A stretch of 64,000 bases of DNA from Geothrix fuzhouensis (GCF_024609325.1 NZ_JANHMQ010000001.1:1054001-1118000); one strand, 5' to 3'; positions 27,469 to 37,260 are shown, counted from the stretch's first letter. Translations and numbers: made by a program. The notes: a model not told the origin generated them from the sequence alone.

Positions 27469-28650
27469 ATGGACACCCGCAACAAGGGATTCAACACCAA
27501 GCTGGTACACGCGGGAATCCGGGAAGACGCCCACGGGAGCGTGGTGACCCCCATCTACCAGACCTCCACCTTCGCCTTCAAGAATGCCCAGCAGGGCGCC
27601 AACCGGTTCGCTGGCACCGAGGATGGCTACATCTACACCCGCATCGGCAACCCCACCACGGCCGCGCTGGAAGAAAACGTCGCCCAGCTTGAGAACGGGT
27701 TCGGCGCCACGGCCATGGCCAGCGGCATGGGCGCGGTGAGCACCGTCTATCTCGCGCTGCTCAGCGCCGGGGATCACATGGTGAGCACGGATTCCGTGTA
27801 CGGGCCCAGCCGGGGCCTCATGGAAAAGCACATGAGCCGATTCGGGGTCGAGTCCACCTATGTGGATACCTCCAATCTGGAGAACCTCCGCCAAGCCATC
27901 CAGCCGAACACCAAGCTGGTCTATGTGGAATCACCGTCCAACCCCGCCATGTCCGTTACGGATATCGCTGCGGCGGCGGAGATCGCCCGCGCCGCGGGCG
28001 CCCTTCTGGTCGTGGACAACACGTTCGCCAGCCCTCACCTCCAGAAGCCCCTGGACCTGGGGGCCGACCTGGTCCTGCATTCCGTCACGAAATTCATCAA
28101 TGGCCACGCGGACATCGTCGGCGGCATCGTCGTGGCCAAAACGGAAGCCCTCCACAAGCAGATCCGCGCCATGCTGGTGAACCTCGGCGCGAACATGGAT
28201 CCCCACCAGTCCTACATGGTGAGCCGGGGCCTGAAGACCCTCGCCCTGCGGGTGGAGCGGGCCGAGGAAAACGCCCGCAAGGTCGCCCCCTGGCTGGAGA
28301 AACACCCCCAGGTGGCCTGGGTCCGCTACATCGGCCTGCCCAGCCATCCGCAGCATGACCTGTCGAAGCGCCAGATGACCGGCTTTGGCTCCATGATCTC
28401 CTTCGAACTCAAGGGCGGTCTCGAGGCCGGCCGCATCGTCATGGACAACGTGCACCTGGCCGGGCTCGCCGTGTCCCTGGGCGGCGTCGAAACCCTCATC
28501 AGCCACCCCGCGTCCATGACCCATGCCAGCATGGCCCGGGAGAACCGCATCGCCGCGGGCATCACGGATGGCCTGGTGCGCCTGTCGGTAGGCATTGAGG
28601 ACTTGGAGGACATCCTGGCGGATCTCGACCAGGCCCTCGGACGCCTCTGA
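27469..28650 (+). CDS. Cys/Met metabolism PLP enzyme, methionine gamma-lyase-like
   Basis: 393 residues. YTRIGNPT (56-63) and the PLP lysine K208 in SVTKFINGHAD identify the Cys/Met metabolism transsulfuration family. Overall resemblance is to methionine gamma-lyase, which splits methionine into methanethiol, 2-oxobutyrate and ammonia. The active-site loop reads VYGPSRG, however, with proline (113) where classical methionine gamma-lyases carry a key cysteine. Cystathionine gamma-lyase or O-acylhomoserine activity therefore remains possible. CAGGAG precedes the ATG by 6 nt. Confidence 0.87.
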   Translation: MDTRNKGFNTKLVHAGIREDAHGSVVTPIYQTSTFAFKNAQQGANRFAGTEDGYIYTRIGNPTTAALEENVAQLENGFGATAMASGMGAVSTVYLALLSAGDHMVSTDSVYGPSRGLMEKHMSRFGVESTYVDTSNLENLRQAIQPNTKLVYVESPSNPAMSVTDIAAAAEIARAAGALLVVDNTFASPHLQKPLDLGADLVLHSVTKFINGHADIVGGIVVAKTEALHKQIRAMLVNLGANMDPHQSYMVSRGLKTLALRVERAEENARKVAPWLEKHPQVAWVRYIGLPSHPQHDLSKRQMTGFGSMISFELKGGLEAGRIVMDNVHLAGLAVSLGGVETLISHPASMTHASMARENRIAAGITDGLVRLSVGIEDLEDILADLDQALGRL

Positions 28651-28657
28651 CGGCAGC

Positions 28658-28675
28658 GCACGATTGGAAATCGTG
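28658..28675. repeat. 18-nt copy of the tRNA-Ser anticodon arm
   Basis: GCACGATTGGAAATCGTG is identical to bases 30321-30338, the anticodon arm of the tRNA-Ser(GGA) gene 1.65 kb away. It forms a hairpin just 8 bp beyond the stop codon of the gamma-lyase gene, so it may serve as an mRNA 3' stem. No other part of a tRNA surrounds it. Confidence 0.6.
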
Positions 28676-28769
28676 CTACACAGTGATCCCGGTCACGCCC
28701 TTCCCCGCCGGGTGGCCGGTACAGTTGACGCAACCGCCCCGGCTGACTGGTCGGGCATACGGAGGTTTT

Positions 28770-30218
28770 GTGGACACGCTGCTCGAATCCCTTGAACCGA
28801 AAACGTTCTGGTCCTATTTCCTTGAATTGTCGAAGATCCCCCGCGGCTCCAAGAACGAGGCCGTGGCTGCGGCTTGGGTGGCGGATCAGGCCAAGGCCCT
28901 GGGGTGTGACGTGGAGCGCGACGAGGTCGGGAACGTGATCATCCGCAAGAAGGCCACCCCCGGGAAGGAAGGCCGGCCCACCACCTGCCTTCAGGCCCAC
29001 GTGGACATGGTCTGTGAGCAGAACGAGGGCACCGGCCACGACTTCACGAAAGACCCCATCAAGGTTTGGAAGGACGGCGATCTCCTCCGCGCCACGGGCA
29101 CGACCCTGGGCGCCGATAACGGCATCGGCGTAGCCGCGGCCCTCGCGGTGCTGGCCAGCAAGGACGTCGCCCATGGCCCCATCGAGGCCCTGATCACCAT
29201 CGACGAGGAGACGGGCCTCACCGGTGCCAACGGGCTGCAGCCGGGCCGCCTCAAGGCGAAGTTCCTCCTCAACCTCGACAGCGAGGAGGAGGGCTACCTC
29301 ACCATCGGCTGCGCCGGCGGCGAGGACACCATCGTCACCCGCAAGCTCACCCGCACGGCGCCGCCCGCGGGCGCCCGCGCCTTCCGCCTAAAGGTGTTCG
29401 GCCTCCGGGGCGGCCACTCCGGCATCGACATCCACGCGGGCCGGGGCAATGCCATTCGCATCCTCGCCCAGGTTCTGGGCACCCTGAAGCCGACCTTCGC
29501 GTTCAGTCTGGCCGCCATCAAGGGTGGCAACAAACGCAACGCCATCCCCCGCGAAGCCTCGGCCCAGATCTTCCTGGACCCCGCCCAGGAGCAGGCCTTC
29601 AGGACGGCCCTGGCGGAGCATGAGGCCCATTGGCGCGCCGCCCTCGGTGCCCACGATCCCGGCCTCCACCTGGCCCTTGAGGCTGGAGAAGGCACCCAGA
29701 TCATGGCTGACACGGATGCCACAGCTCTCCTCCAGCTTCTGCTGGCCCTGCCCCACGGCGTCGAGGCCATGAGCCCGGACATCCCGGGACTGGTGCAGAC
29801 CTCCACCAACATGGGTGTGATCGAGACCCGCCCGGATGAGGTGGAAGTGAACCTCCTCACCCGCAGCTCCATCAACGCCTCCAGGACCGCCCTGTCCGAG
29901 CGCATCGCCGCCACCTGCGCCCTGGGCGGGTTCGAGTCCCACGTCACCGGCGGCTACCCAGGCTGGAAGCCCGAGCCCAAGGCTTCCCTTGTCCGCATCG
30001 TGAACGAGACCAACCAGAAGGTGTTCGGCAAGCCCCTCGAGATCATGGCCATCCACGCCGGCCTGGAATGTGGCCTCATCGGCGAGAAATACACGGAGAT
30101 GGAGATGGTGTCCTTCGGTCCCAGCATGTGGGATGTCCACACTCCCGACGAGCACGTGAGCGTGCCCTCCGTGGGCAACTTCTGGAAGCTGCTGGTGGCC
30201 GTCCTCGAAGCCGTGTAG
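28770..30218 (+). CDS. pepD: Aminoacyl-histidine dipeptidase (cytosol non-specific dipeptidase, PepD)
   Basis: 482 residues from GTG 28770, which has GGAGG four bases upstream and gives the usual family length (E. coli PepD 485); upstream in-frame codons add non-homologous sequence. M20-family metal ligands are visible in LQAHVDMV, LGADNG, TIDEETGLTGA and LDSEEEG, the di-zinc site with the catalytic glutamate. C-terminal VHTPDEHV supplies the last histidine. It hydrolyses unspecific dipeptides in the cytosol. A 10-bp-arm hairpin follows 8 bp after the stop codon. Confidence 0.92.
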   Translation: MDTLLESLEPKTFWSYFLELSKIPRGSKNEAVAAAWVADQAKALGCDVERDEVGNVIIRKKATPGKEGRPTTCLQAHVDMVCEQNEGTGHDFTKDPIKVWKDGDLLRATGTTLGADNGIGVAAALAVLASKDVAHGPIEALITIDEETGLTGANGLQPGRLKAKFLLNLDSEEEGYLTIGCAGGEDTIVTRKLTRTAPPAGARAFRLKVFGLRGGHSGIDIHAGRGNAIRILAQVLGTLKPTFAFSLAAIKGGNKRNAIPREASAQIFLDPAQEQAFRTALAEHEAHWRAALGAHDPGLHLALEAGEGTQIMADTDATALLQLLLALPHGVEAMSPDIPGLVQTSTNMGVIETRPDEVEVNLLTRSSINASRTALSERIAATCALGGFESHVTGGYPGWKPEPKASLVRIVNETNQKVFGKPLEIMAIHAGLECGLIGEKYTEMEMVSFGPSMWDVHTPDEHVSVPSVGNFWKLLVAVLEAV

Positions 30219-30226
30219 TCCCACCA

Positions 30227-30260
30227 ATCACGGCCCTTGGCCCAGGCCCTGGGCCGTGAT
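30227..30260 (+). terminator. Hairpin after pepD
   Basis: ATCACGGCCC and GGGCCGTGAT form perfect 10-bp arms around a 14-nt loop, 8 bp after the pepD stop. There is no T-run, so termination may need Rho. It ends 34 bp before the tRNA. Confidence 0.5.
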
Positions 30261-30294
30261 AACCTTGCTGCTTCCGCCTCTACGCGGAGCCATG

Positions 30295-30385
30295 GGAGAG
30301 TTGTCCGAGTGGCTGAAGGAGCACGATTGGAAATCGTGTAACGGTCAAAAGCCGTTCGGGGGTTCGAATCCCCCACTCTCCGCCA
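30295..30385 (+). tRNA. tRNA-Ser(GGA)
   Basis: 91 nt with encoded CCA. The acceptor arm pairs GGAGAGT with ACTCTCC, followed by discriminator G. The anticodon stem CACGA/TCGTG encloses loop TTGGAAA with anticodon GGA (reads UCC and UCU). A long variable arm (about AACGGTCAAAAGCCGTT) marks a class II serine tRNA. The T-arm reads GGGGGTTCGAATCCCCC. Confidence 0.97.
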
Positions 30386-30390
30386 AAAGA

Positions 30391-30422
30391 AGCCCGCAGC
30401 CACTAGGTTTGCGGGCTTTCCT
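30391..30422 (+). terminator. tRNA-Ser terminator
   Basis: AGCCCGCA and TGCGGGCT form 8-bp arms with an 11-nt loop, followed by TTCCT, starting 5 nt after the tRNA CCA end. Confidence 0.75.
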
Positions 30423-30750
30423 ATTTGGCTGATCGGACTTGGAATCGGAGTACGGATCCCGCTGTGGGTCTCGCGCGGGTCACATAGTGGTTCTGTTCTC
30501 CCCATGCCTGGACGCCTCATTCCCTTCAGCGGCCGCGCCAGCCACTGGGAAGGCGACAGCGGAGGGCGTGTAGATCCCGCTCTGGGCGTGTTGGGAGGTG
30601 AGATCAGTGACCAGGGGCATGCTGCCCACAAGGCCGGCCGTGGCCACGAAGATCTGACTCTCAACGCAGCGCGCCGGGGCGCAGGCGGAAACGCGTCGAT
30701 GGCCCCGCCGGTTGTCCGTGTAGCATGATCGTCCCCTTCATGAACCAGGA
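30423..30750. other. Gene-free stretch
   Basis: About 330 bp between the tRNA terminator and the end of the GH15 gene. A minus-strand frame in the 30490-30720 interval gives a plausible-looking but unrecognised peptide (phrase VATAGLVGSMPLVTDL), with no start or ribosome-binding site. It may be a gene remnant. Nothing else is seen. Confidence 0.4.
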
Positions 30751-32529
30751 TCAGAATGCTTGGTCCCAGCGAATCGATAACCGAATCGCCGCATTGATCA
30801 ATCCCACCATGCTGTAGGTCTGCACGAAGTTTCCCCACAGCTCGCCACTCTCGGGATCGATGTGTTCTGCTAGCAAGCCGTGGCGATTGCGGCAAGTCAG
30901 CAACTTTGCAAAGAGGACGCCTGCTTCCTCGCGGCGATCAAGAGCGGCCAAGGCATTGATGTACCAGAAGGTGCAAAGGATGAAGGCATTCTCTGGTTCG
31001 CCAAAGTCATCCTTCTCTGTATAACGGAAAATGAAATCTCCACGCCGCAACTCCTTCTCCACGGAACCTACCGTTGCGGAAAATCGCGGGTCGCTTCGAT
31101 CAAGAAAGCCCACCTCAACCAACAACAGTAGGCTGGCGTCCATGGCCTCGCCCTCGAAGGTGGATACGAAAGTGCCACGCTTTTCGTTCCAGGCGCGTTG
31201 ACTGATGGTGCTATGAATGATCTGCGCCTGCTGGTTCCAGTAGTCGGTGCGCTCGGGCAGTCCCAATTGCTGGGCGATCTTGGCTAGACGATCGCAGGCA
31301 GCCCAGCACATGACGGCAGAGAAGGTGTGCACGCGCGCGCTGCCCCGCAGTTCCCATAGTCCGGCGTCCGGCTGGTCATGGCAGCAAATGGCCTGTTCAC
31401 CAAGCGCTTCTAGACGATGAAACAAGGCTTCATCACCTCGCCTAGTCAGGCGTTGGTCGAAGAAGATATGGGTCGCCGCAAGAATGGCAGAGCCGTAAAC
31501 ATCATGCTGCACCTGGCGGTAGGCCAGGTTGCCGATGCGCACCGGTCCCATTCCACGGTACCCCGCTAGGGCCGGGGCCTCCCTTTCGTGCAACTCGGAA
31601 CGACCATCAATTCCATAAACGGGTTGCAGCGGCCCCCCCCCGGCATCGGCGGCTAGGTTGATGATGTAGGCGAGATAGCGCTCCATGGTTCGAGTTGCAC
31701 CTAACCGGTTCAAGGCGTTGACCACAAAATAGCTGTCGCGGAGCCAGCAATAGCGATAGTCCCAATTGCGGGTACTGCCTGCGGCCTCTGGAATGGAGGT
31801 GGTCATGGCGGCGATGATGGCCCCGGTATCGTCGTATGCATTGAGCTTGAGGGTGATGGCGGCCCGAATCACCTCACTTTGCCACTCAAAGGGAATGCCG
31901 AGATTGCGAACCCACTCCCGCCAGTACTGCGTGGTCTCCTCTAGAAACCGCCGTCCCACTTCATTGGCGGCTTCGTTGACGGTCTCGTCAGAGCCCAGCA
32001 GTAGCGTGATCGTGTCCTCCAGAAAGAACGATGTCTCCTGCATGAGTGCAGTCAGGGATGCATCAGTCGTTACCCGAAGGGTGATTGATGGGGCTACATA
32101 GCGGATGTGATTGCTGCCCCAGGTCATGTCTGGTCGACTTGCCCCTTCGTCGCAGGCAGGGCGCAACCGCAGGGTGATTCGAGGGCTACCAGTGAGCCGC
32201 CGGATACGGCGCACCAGCATCATGGGGCGAAAGGTTCGCCCATGCAGGTGAAACCGTGGCGCGAAATCCATAACTTCAATGGCTCCGCCATGCGGATCGT
32301 AAAGGCGAGTCACCAGAATCGCGGTGTTTTCGAGGTAGTGCTGCTCCGTTCGTTCGCAATCAGAGAGATCAATCCCGAAATACCCGAAATCATCGCTGTC
32401 CCTGAGGAGAGCGCAAAACATTGGATCTCCATCAAAGCGGGGGAAGCACCCCCAGCTAATCGTGGCGCGGTCATCAATGAGCGCTCCGATGGTGCAATTC
32501 CCAATCAAAGCTAGGTCAAGATTCCTCAT
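30751..32529 (-). CDS. Glycoside hydrolase family 15 (glucoamylase/trehalase-like)
   Basis: 592 residues from ATG 32529, which overlaps the otsB stop (ATGA); the frame extends to 32601 but inside otsB. The N-terminal beta-sandwich opens with LALIGNCTIGALID and the (alpha/alpha)6 barrel has WDYRYCWLRDS, a GH15 hallmark. GH15 members of this bacterial group include trehalases and glucoamylases. Position behind otsA-otsB suggests turnover of trehalose or of the glucan feeding it. A run of nine C residues at 31633-31641 lies inside the frame (ADAGGGPLQ), a slippage-prone tract. Confidence 0.9.
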   Translation of the reverse strand: MRNLDLALIGNCTIGALIDDRATISWGCFPRFDGDPMFCALLRDSDDFGYFGIDLSDCERTEQHYLENTAILVTRLYDPHGGAIEVMDFAPRFHLHGRTFRPMMLVRRIRRLTGSPRITLRLRPACDEGASRPDMTWGSNHIRYVAPSITLRVTTDASLTALMQETSFFLEDTITLLLGSDETVNEAANEVGRRFLEETTQYWREWVRNLGIPFEWQSEVIRAAITLKLNAYDDTGAIIAAMTTSIPEAAGSTRNWDYRYCWLRDSYFVVNALNRLGATRTMERYLAYIINLAADAGGGPLQPVYGIDGRSELHEREAPALAGYRGMGPVRIGNLAYRQVQHDVYGSAILAATHIFFDQRLTRRGDEALFHRLEALGEQAICCHDQPDAGLWELRGSARVHTFSAVMCWAACDRLAKIAQQLGLPERTDYWNQQAQIIHSTISQRAWNEKRGTFVSTFEGEAMDASLLLLVEVGFLDRSDPRFSATVGSVEKELRRGDFIFRYTEKDDFGEPENAFILCTFWYINALAALDRREEAGVLFAKLLTCRNRHGLLAEHIDPESGELWGNFVQTYSMVGLINAAIRLSIRWDQAF

Positions 32530-33275
32530 GGGATACCTTTCACGGCTTCTCCCAGCCAATGGTGCACCGCTGCCACATCCGGTAGGTAAAAGCGTGCGCA
32601 ACTGGGACCCTTGCCGACTTTGATCGAAATTCCATCCAGCCTGTTGACCTCGGTGAAGCCATGCTCGTCATTGAGATCATCACCAATGAACACCGGTCGC
32701 CGTCCCTTAAAAGGAGGTTCGGACAGGTATTCGGCCACTGCCGTGCCCTTGTCGAAGCCGGCGGGCTTGATTTCCACCACGCGCTTGCCACGCTGCAGTT
32801 CGAGGTCAGGCCCAGCCTGCGGGGCCAATCTACCCATGAGCCGATGTACGTAGGCGGCCAGTTGGGGGGCCTGCCGATAGTGCAACGCAAGGGTCAGCCC
32901 CTTATCCTCCAGCAACAGGCCAGGATGGCGAGCAAGCACGGAGGCAAGGGCCTCTTTGATTGACACCTTTGCCGCAGGAGGAGCGGCGTGAATCCACAGA
33001 CGCCCGGCAGCATCGCGTCGTTCAAGGCCCTGCTGTCCGGCCAAGGGCATTCGCAATGGGCCGAGGTGATGTTCCAGGTCGGATAACGAGCGACCAGTGA
33101 CCAGCGCAACGGCTCCGCCACTAGCCCGGTGCAACTGCGTGATCAGGTCCAGCAATGAAGTGTCGACCCGAATCGCATCTGGCTGGTCGGCAATATCGAT
33201 CAGGGTCCCGTCGACATCCAGGAAAAAGGCCCAATCCACACGGGCCACGGGTGGGAATGCTCGGCGCATCGTCAC
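32526..33275 (-). CDS. otsB: Trehalose-6-phosphate phosphatase
   Basis: 249 residues. HAD motif I is FFLDVDGTLIDIA, motif II LVTGRS, and the C-terminal FIGDDLNDEHGF carries the metal aspartates. It dephosphorylates trehalose-6-phosphate made by the upstream OtsA. It overlaps otsA by 4 bp and GH15 by 4 bp, so the three are translationally coupled. Confidence 0.93.
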   Translation of the reverse strand: MTMRRAFPPVARVDWAFFLDVDGTLIDIADQPDAIRVDTSLLDLITQLHRASGGAVALVTGRSLSDLEHHLGPLRMPLAGQQGLERRDAAGRLWIHAAPPAAKVSIKEALASVLARHPGLLLEDKGLTLALHYRQAPQLAAYVHRLMGRLAPQAGPDLELQRGKRVVEIKPAGFDKGTAVAEYLSEPPFKGRRPVFIGDDLNDEHGFTEVNRLDGISIKVGKGPSCARFYLPDVAAVHHWLGEAVKGIP

Positions 33276-35503
33276 CTCCCCCCTCGTTCCGTCTTCTCGA
33301 CCAGGCGGCCCCGCCTGCGCATCGCCGCAGCATCAAGCAACATACGACCGGCCCAGCGGAAGACATTGAATTCCGCGACCAATCCGCGCATCAGACGCAT
33401 ACGATCGCGCTGTTCTGTGGCTGCCATCGTGAGCGCCAGGTGCATGGCGGCTGCACATTGGTCGGCGTCGTAGGGGTTGACGATCAAGGCCTCGGGTAAT
33501 TCCCGCGCCGCACCAGTGAATTCAGAGAGTATGAGGACACCGCGTTCGTCATCGCGGGCTGCGACGAACTCCTTGGCCACCAGGTTCATGCCATCGTGCA
33601 AACTGCTCACGAAGCAGAGGTCGGCTGCGCGGAAGTATTCATAGACCGCCTGTGGTTCGTGATGCTCAATCCTGAGCACGATGGGAGGCGGTCCCTGACG
33701 TTCAAAGCGACCGTTGATGCGCGTTGCCATGGCCCGGACCTGGGCCTCGTGATGCTGGTACTCATCAATGCCGGAGCGTGTTGGTGCGGCCACTTGGACG
33801 AAGGTGAAGCGGCCTACCCAATCCGGGTTCAGTTCCAGTAGGCGCTCAATGGCGCGGAATCGTTCCACGATGCCCTTGGTGTAATCCAGGCGATCGACGC
33901 CCACGCCAACTTTGTGCTCATGGGGAAGGTCGTTCAGTTCACGGATGCTGCTGCGACAGGTTGGTACGGTCTTCTGCAGCATCTCGGGTTCCGGTGGCCA
34001 GGCGATGGAGATCGGGTAGCGCCGCACGGCGGTGAGCTTTCCCCCGAATGAGACCGTGAAGGATTCCCGATCAACCCTGGCCTCGATGAATCGATCCACC
34101 GTGTCGACAAAATTGTTGCAGTGGAACTGGGTGTGAAAACCCATGATGCTGCTGCCCAACATCCCGGCCAATATCTCGTCCCGCCAGGGGCAGATGGCGA
34201 AGGACTCTGGGTTGGGCCACGGTATATGCCAGAAGGTGATGATGGTGGCTTCTGGAAGCTCTTCGCGGATCATCTTTGGCAGCAGGGCGAAGTGATAGTC
34301 CTGGACTAGGACGATGGGGGCCTTGGTTTTGGCCTCACTCACCACGGCTTTGGCGAACTTGCGATTCACGGCCAGGTACTGGGCCCAGTCGCTTGAACGG
34401 AAGGTGGGCCGCACATGGGCGATATGGCACAGCGGCCACATCCCCTCATTGGCAAAGCCGTAGTAGTAGCCCGCCTCCTCCTCCGAACTTAGCCAGACAC
34501 GGCGGAGTTGATAGGATGGCCTTTCTGGCGGCACTTGGATGCGGTCGTGCCTATCAACCACCTCAAGGTCCGCCGAGCCGCTGCCGTGGGCGATCCAGGT
34601 GCCCGAGCAGGCTCGCATGATCGGTTCAAGGGCCGTGACCAAGCCGCTGGCGGGTCTTGTGACCTCAATCCGCTCGCCGTGACGTTGGTGGATATAGGGT
34701 TCGCGGTTGGAAACGACGATCACGTCTTCGCCACTCAATTCAGAATGGAGAATTGTCCGAAGGGCTTCAGGTGTCCAGGTAATCTGGGATTCATCTCGTG
34801 CGCGGCTCTCAGCCTCCAGGTCATGAATGAGACGCTGCAGATCGCGGGCAATCGGTTTGAACTCGGGGCGAGGGGCAAGTGCACCACCCGACGGCTTTCG
34901 CAGCAGACCTTCGCCTCGCAGCAGAGAACTCATGCCAGCCATCCACCCGCGCCAGGAAAGCTGGGCGATTACCACTGTGATGAGCGAAACCACGGCGGCG
35001 AGCGCCATGAAGAAATAGAAGACGTAGCGCTTGGTCTCCTCCGTGCGCCGCGTGATGAAACTCATGTCGTGCACGAGAACCAATCGCCCGGCTGGCGAAG
35101 CCTCGCTGGCCATCGGCCTTACCGAAATGTGCAAGGGCCCATGAACGCTTGCGAGCAGGTGCCCCTGAGGTTGTTGCCAACGGTCGAGTTCGCCACATCT
35201 GATTTCTTCAGGAAGTGAACGGCTGGCCAGCATGACGCTATCCGGTGAAGCGCAGTAGCCCAGGGCAAAAAGCCGCTCATCCTGGGTGATACGGTTGAAG
35301 AATTCCTCGGTTTTGGCCCTTTTACCCGCGGCAAGCTGCTCCAGCAGAGGCTCTTGGATGGTGTTGGCAATCAGGGTCGACCGGCTATTCAGGTCCCGAA
35401 TGAACCATCGCAGAGTCAACTGATCAACCAGTGGGGAAATGCCGTAAGCGATACCGGCCAGGACGAGTATCAAAGGCAGGATGAAGCGCAGCGACAACCT
35501 CAT
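33272..35503 (-). CDS. otsA: Membrane-anchored trehalose-6-phosphate synthase with N-terminal sensor-like domain
   Basis: 743 residues, about 270 longer than ordinary OtsA. The GT20 catalytic part starts near residue 260 (VIVVSNREP) and has the donor/acceptor motifs [10 protein letters not shown] and [13 protein letters not shown], so it should join glucose from a nucleotide sugar to glucose-6-phosphate. Before it lie a transmembrane helix (7-25), an extracytoplasmic-type domain (26-158), a second helix (160-182) and a linker helix like those of sensor kinases. The synthesis enzyme is thus tethered to the inner membrane with a periplasmic domain that might sense osmotic or chemical change; that role is inference. 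It overlaps otsB and the upstream small gene by 4 bp each. Confidence 0.9.
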   Translation of the reverse strand: MRLSLRFILPLILVLAGIAYGISPLVDQLTLRWFIRDLNSRSTLIANTIQEPLLEQLAAGKRAKTEEFFNRITQDERLFALGYCASPDSVMLASRSLPEEIRCGELDRWQQPQGHLLASVHGPLHISVRPMASEASPAGRLVLVHDMSFITRRTEETKRYVFYFFMALAAVVSLITVVIAQLSWRGWMAGMSSLLRGEGLLRKPSGGALAPRPEFKPIARDLQRLIHDLEAESRARDESQITWTPEALRTILHSELSGEDVIVVSNREPYIHQRHGERIEVTRPASGLVTALEPIMRACSGTWIAHGSGSADLEVVDRHDRIQVPPERPSYQLRRVWLSSEEEAGYYYGFANEGMWPLCHIAHVRPTFRSSDWAQYLAVNRKFAKAVVSEAKTKAPIVLVQDYHFALLPKMIREELPEATIITFWHIPWPNPESFAICPWRDEILAGMLGSSIMGFHTQFHCNNFVDTVDRFIEARVDRESFTVSFGGKLTAVRRYPISIAWPPEPEMLQKTVPTCRSSIRELNDLPHEHKVGVGVDRLDYTKGIVERFRAIERLLELNPDWVGRFTFVQVAAPTRSGIDEYQHHEAQVRAMATRINGRFERQGPPPIVLRIEHHEPQAVYEYFRAADLCFVSSLHDGMNLVAKEFVAARDDERGVLILSEFTGAARELPEALIVNPYDADQCAAAMHLALTMAATEQRDRMRLMRGLVAEFNVFRWAGRMLLDAAAMRRRGRLVEKTERGGR

Positions 35504-35775
35504 GTGAGTCCCCCTTCAAGCATGATCAGCCAAAAAAAGTACAGCGATCCTAGGCTGGCCAACACTCCGGCCTCGGTACTGCGAGTCAGGCCTGGAAAAC
35601 CAGGAATGACCTTCACGAATGTCGCGAGCATTGCACCGAGCCCAAGATTCCCGGCCACGGCGGACAGTTTCAAACGCACCGCGCCTTCGCCACCAGCTTT
35701 TGCGCCGACCCAAGGCAATGCCAGCAAAGCCAAAGTCCATGCGAATGGACCGATTGTAAGAAAGGCGAGGGGCAT
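35500..35775 (-). CDS. Small membrane protein leading the trehalose operon
   Basis: 91 residues from ATG 35775 (GGAG 6 nt upstream); the frame continues upstream to 35859 without good start signals. Three hydrophobic segments are visible at about 3-19, 28-45 and 67-86, with the loop VKVIPGFPGLTRSTEAG between. I do not recognise a family. A 4-bp overlap with otsA implies co-production, perhaps as a partner of its membrane domain. Confidence 0.65.
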   Translation of the reverse strand: MPLAFLTIGPFAWTLALLALPWVGAKAGGEGAVRLKLSAVAGNLGLGAMLATFVKVIPGFPGLTRSTEAGVLASLGSLYFFWLIMLEGGLT

Positions 35776-35961
35776 GGGCGGCTCCAGGTGGAATCGAATG
35801 ATTCCAGTGCGGAACAGCGGCCCGACTGTCCCAAGCCTGCGGCATCGAACCGCACCCAACGATTAAAAGCATACTCACTAGATGACCACTACTCCTCTGG
35901 GGGATTCGAAATCACTGAAATGCTGACAGGTAGGCCCAAGGGAACGGACAAGGCTGGAAAA

Positions 35962-37260
35962 TCAATCCGCCCCATCGGATCGGCCCTTTGAAGAGGCTTG
36001 GTCGCCATTCCTCAGGATCAGCCGGGCCCGGGGCTGCGTGGTCAGGTAGGCCCACAGCCACTCGAAGAAGACGAACACCCGACTTCGGAAGTCCACGAGG
36101 AGCATCAGGTGGATGAAGAGCCAGGCCAGCCAGGCTGGATAGCCCGTGAAGCTCAGGCCGCCCACGCGGGCGACGGCGCGGCCGCGGCCGAGGGTCGCCA
36201 TGCTGCCCTTGTCCCGGTAGCGGAAAGGCCGCCGGGGCCGGTTGGCCAGGGTGGCCAGGAGGTTCTCTGCCGCCCAGGCCCCCTGCTGGATGGCCACGGG
36301 CGCTACGCCGGGCAGCGGGCCGTTCAAGCCGTGTGTGAAGGCCGCTAGGTCTCCCACCACGAAGACCTCGGGGTGGCCCGGAACGCTGAGGTCGGGCGCC
36401 ACGATGACGCGTCCCAGGCGATCCACCGGCAGGCCGAGGCCCGCGCCCAAGGGCACGGCCGACACCCCGGCCGCCCAGATGATCGTCCGCGTCGGGATGC
36501 GCTCTCCGCCAAGCTGCACGGCACGGTCATCCATCCCCGTGATGGGTTGTCCCAGACGGACTTCGACGCCGATGCGTTCCAGCCCATCCACGGCCTTCTC
36601 GGATAGGCCTGAACCAAAATTCGCCAGGATGCTGGGACCAGCCTCGACAAGGATCACCCGGGCGCGATCCGTGCGGATGCGCCGGAAATCGCGCGGCAGT
36701 GAGAGCCGGGATGTCTCCTTCAAGGTGCCCGCGAGCTCCACGCCGGTCGCTCCCCCGCCGACAATCACGAAGGTCAGCCATTCACGGCGGATCTCCGGAT
36801 CCTCCTCCCGCTCGGCCCGCTCGAACGCGAGCAGGAAGCGTCTCCGAATTTCCAGGGCGTCCTCCAGCGTCTTGAGGCCGGGGGCCAGCCCCGCCCAATC
36901 GTCCCGACCGAAGTACGAGCTGCGGGAACCCGCGGCAAGGATCAGGAAGTCGTAGGCCAGGTCCCTGCCATCCGCCAGTCTCACCTGCCGGGCAGCCAGA
37001 TCTCCGGAGATCACTTCACCCAGGACCACTTCGGCGTTCTCCTGGGTCCGAAGGATGTGGCGGATGGGCGCCGCGATATCGGCGGGCGAGAGCGTGGCCG
37101 AGGCCACCTGGTAGAGGAGGGGCTGGAACAGGTGGTGGTTCTGGCGATCCACCAGCACGACGCGGACCGGCGCTTCCGCGAGGGCCCGGGCGGCCTTCAG
37201 CCCCCCAAACCCGCCGCCGACGATGACGACCGTAGGTTGGGCAGGACCTGGATCCGTCAC
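35962..37260 (-). CDS. ndh: Type II NADH dehydrogenase-like FAD oxidoreductase
   Basis: 432 residues. GGGFGGLKAA near the N-terminus binds FAD, FVIVGGGATGVELA near residue 165 binds NADH, and VFVVGDLAAF near 305 is the second FAD contact. The C-terminal hydrophobic/aromatic stretch (LFIHLMLLVDFRSRVFVFFEW) is the membrane-binding part of NDH-2. It passes electrons from NADH to quinone without pumping protons. It overlaps the cupin gene by 4 bp and lies downstream of the quinol NO reductase, so it may supply the quinol. Confidence 0.9.
   Translation of the reverse strand: MTDPGPAQPTVVIVGGGFGGLKAARALAEAPVRVVLVDRQNHHLFQPLLYQVASATLSPADIAAPIRHILRTQENAEVVLGEVISGDLAARQVRLADGRDLAYDFLILAAGSRSSYFGRDDWAGLAPGLKTLEDALEIRRRFLLAFERAEREEDPEIRREWLTFVIVGGGATGVELAGTLKETSRLSLPRDFRRIRTDRARVILVEAGPSILANFGSGLSEKAVDGLERIGVEVRLGQPITGMDDRAVQLGGERIPTRTIIWAAGVSAVPLGAGLGLPVDRLGRVIVAPDLSVPGHPEVFVVGDLAAFTHGLNGPLPGVAPVAIQQGAWAAENLLATLANRPRRPFRYRDKGSMATLGRGRAVARVGGLSFTGYPAWLAWLFIHLMLLVDFRSRVFVFFEWLWAYLTTQPRARLILRNGDQASSKGRSDGAD

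Noticed and set aside
28658-28675. Second tRNA-Ser gene
   Set aside because: Only the anticodon arm is matched; acceptor, D and T arms are absent.
29954-30895. Minus-strand frame across the tRNA-Ser gene
   Set aside because: It runs through the tRNA and shows the typical spurious peptide of a reverse-read serine tRNA. No start signals or domains.
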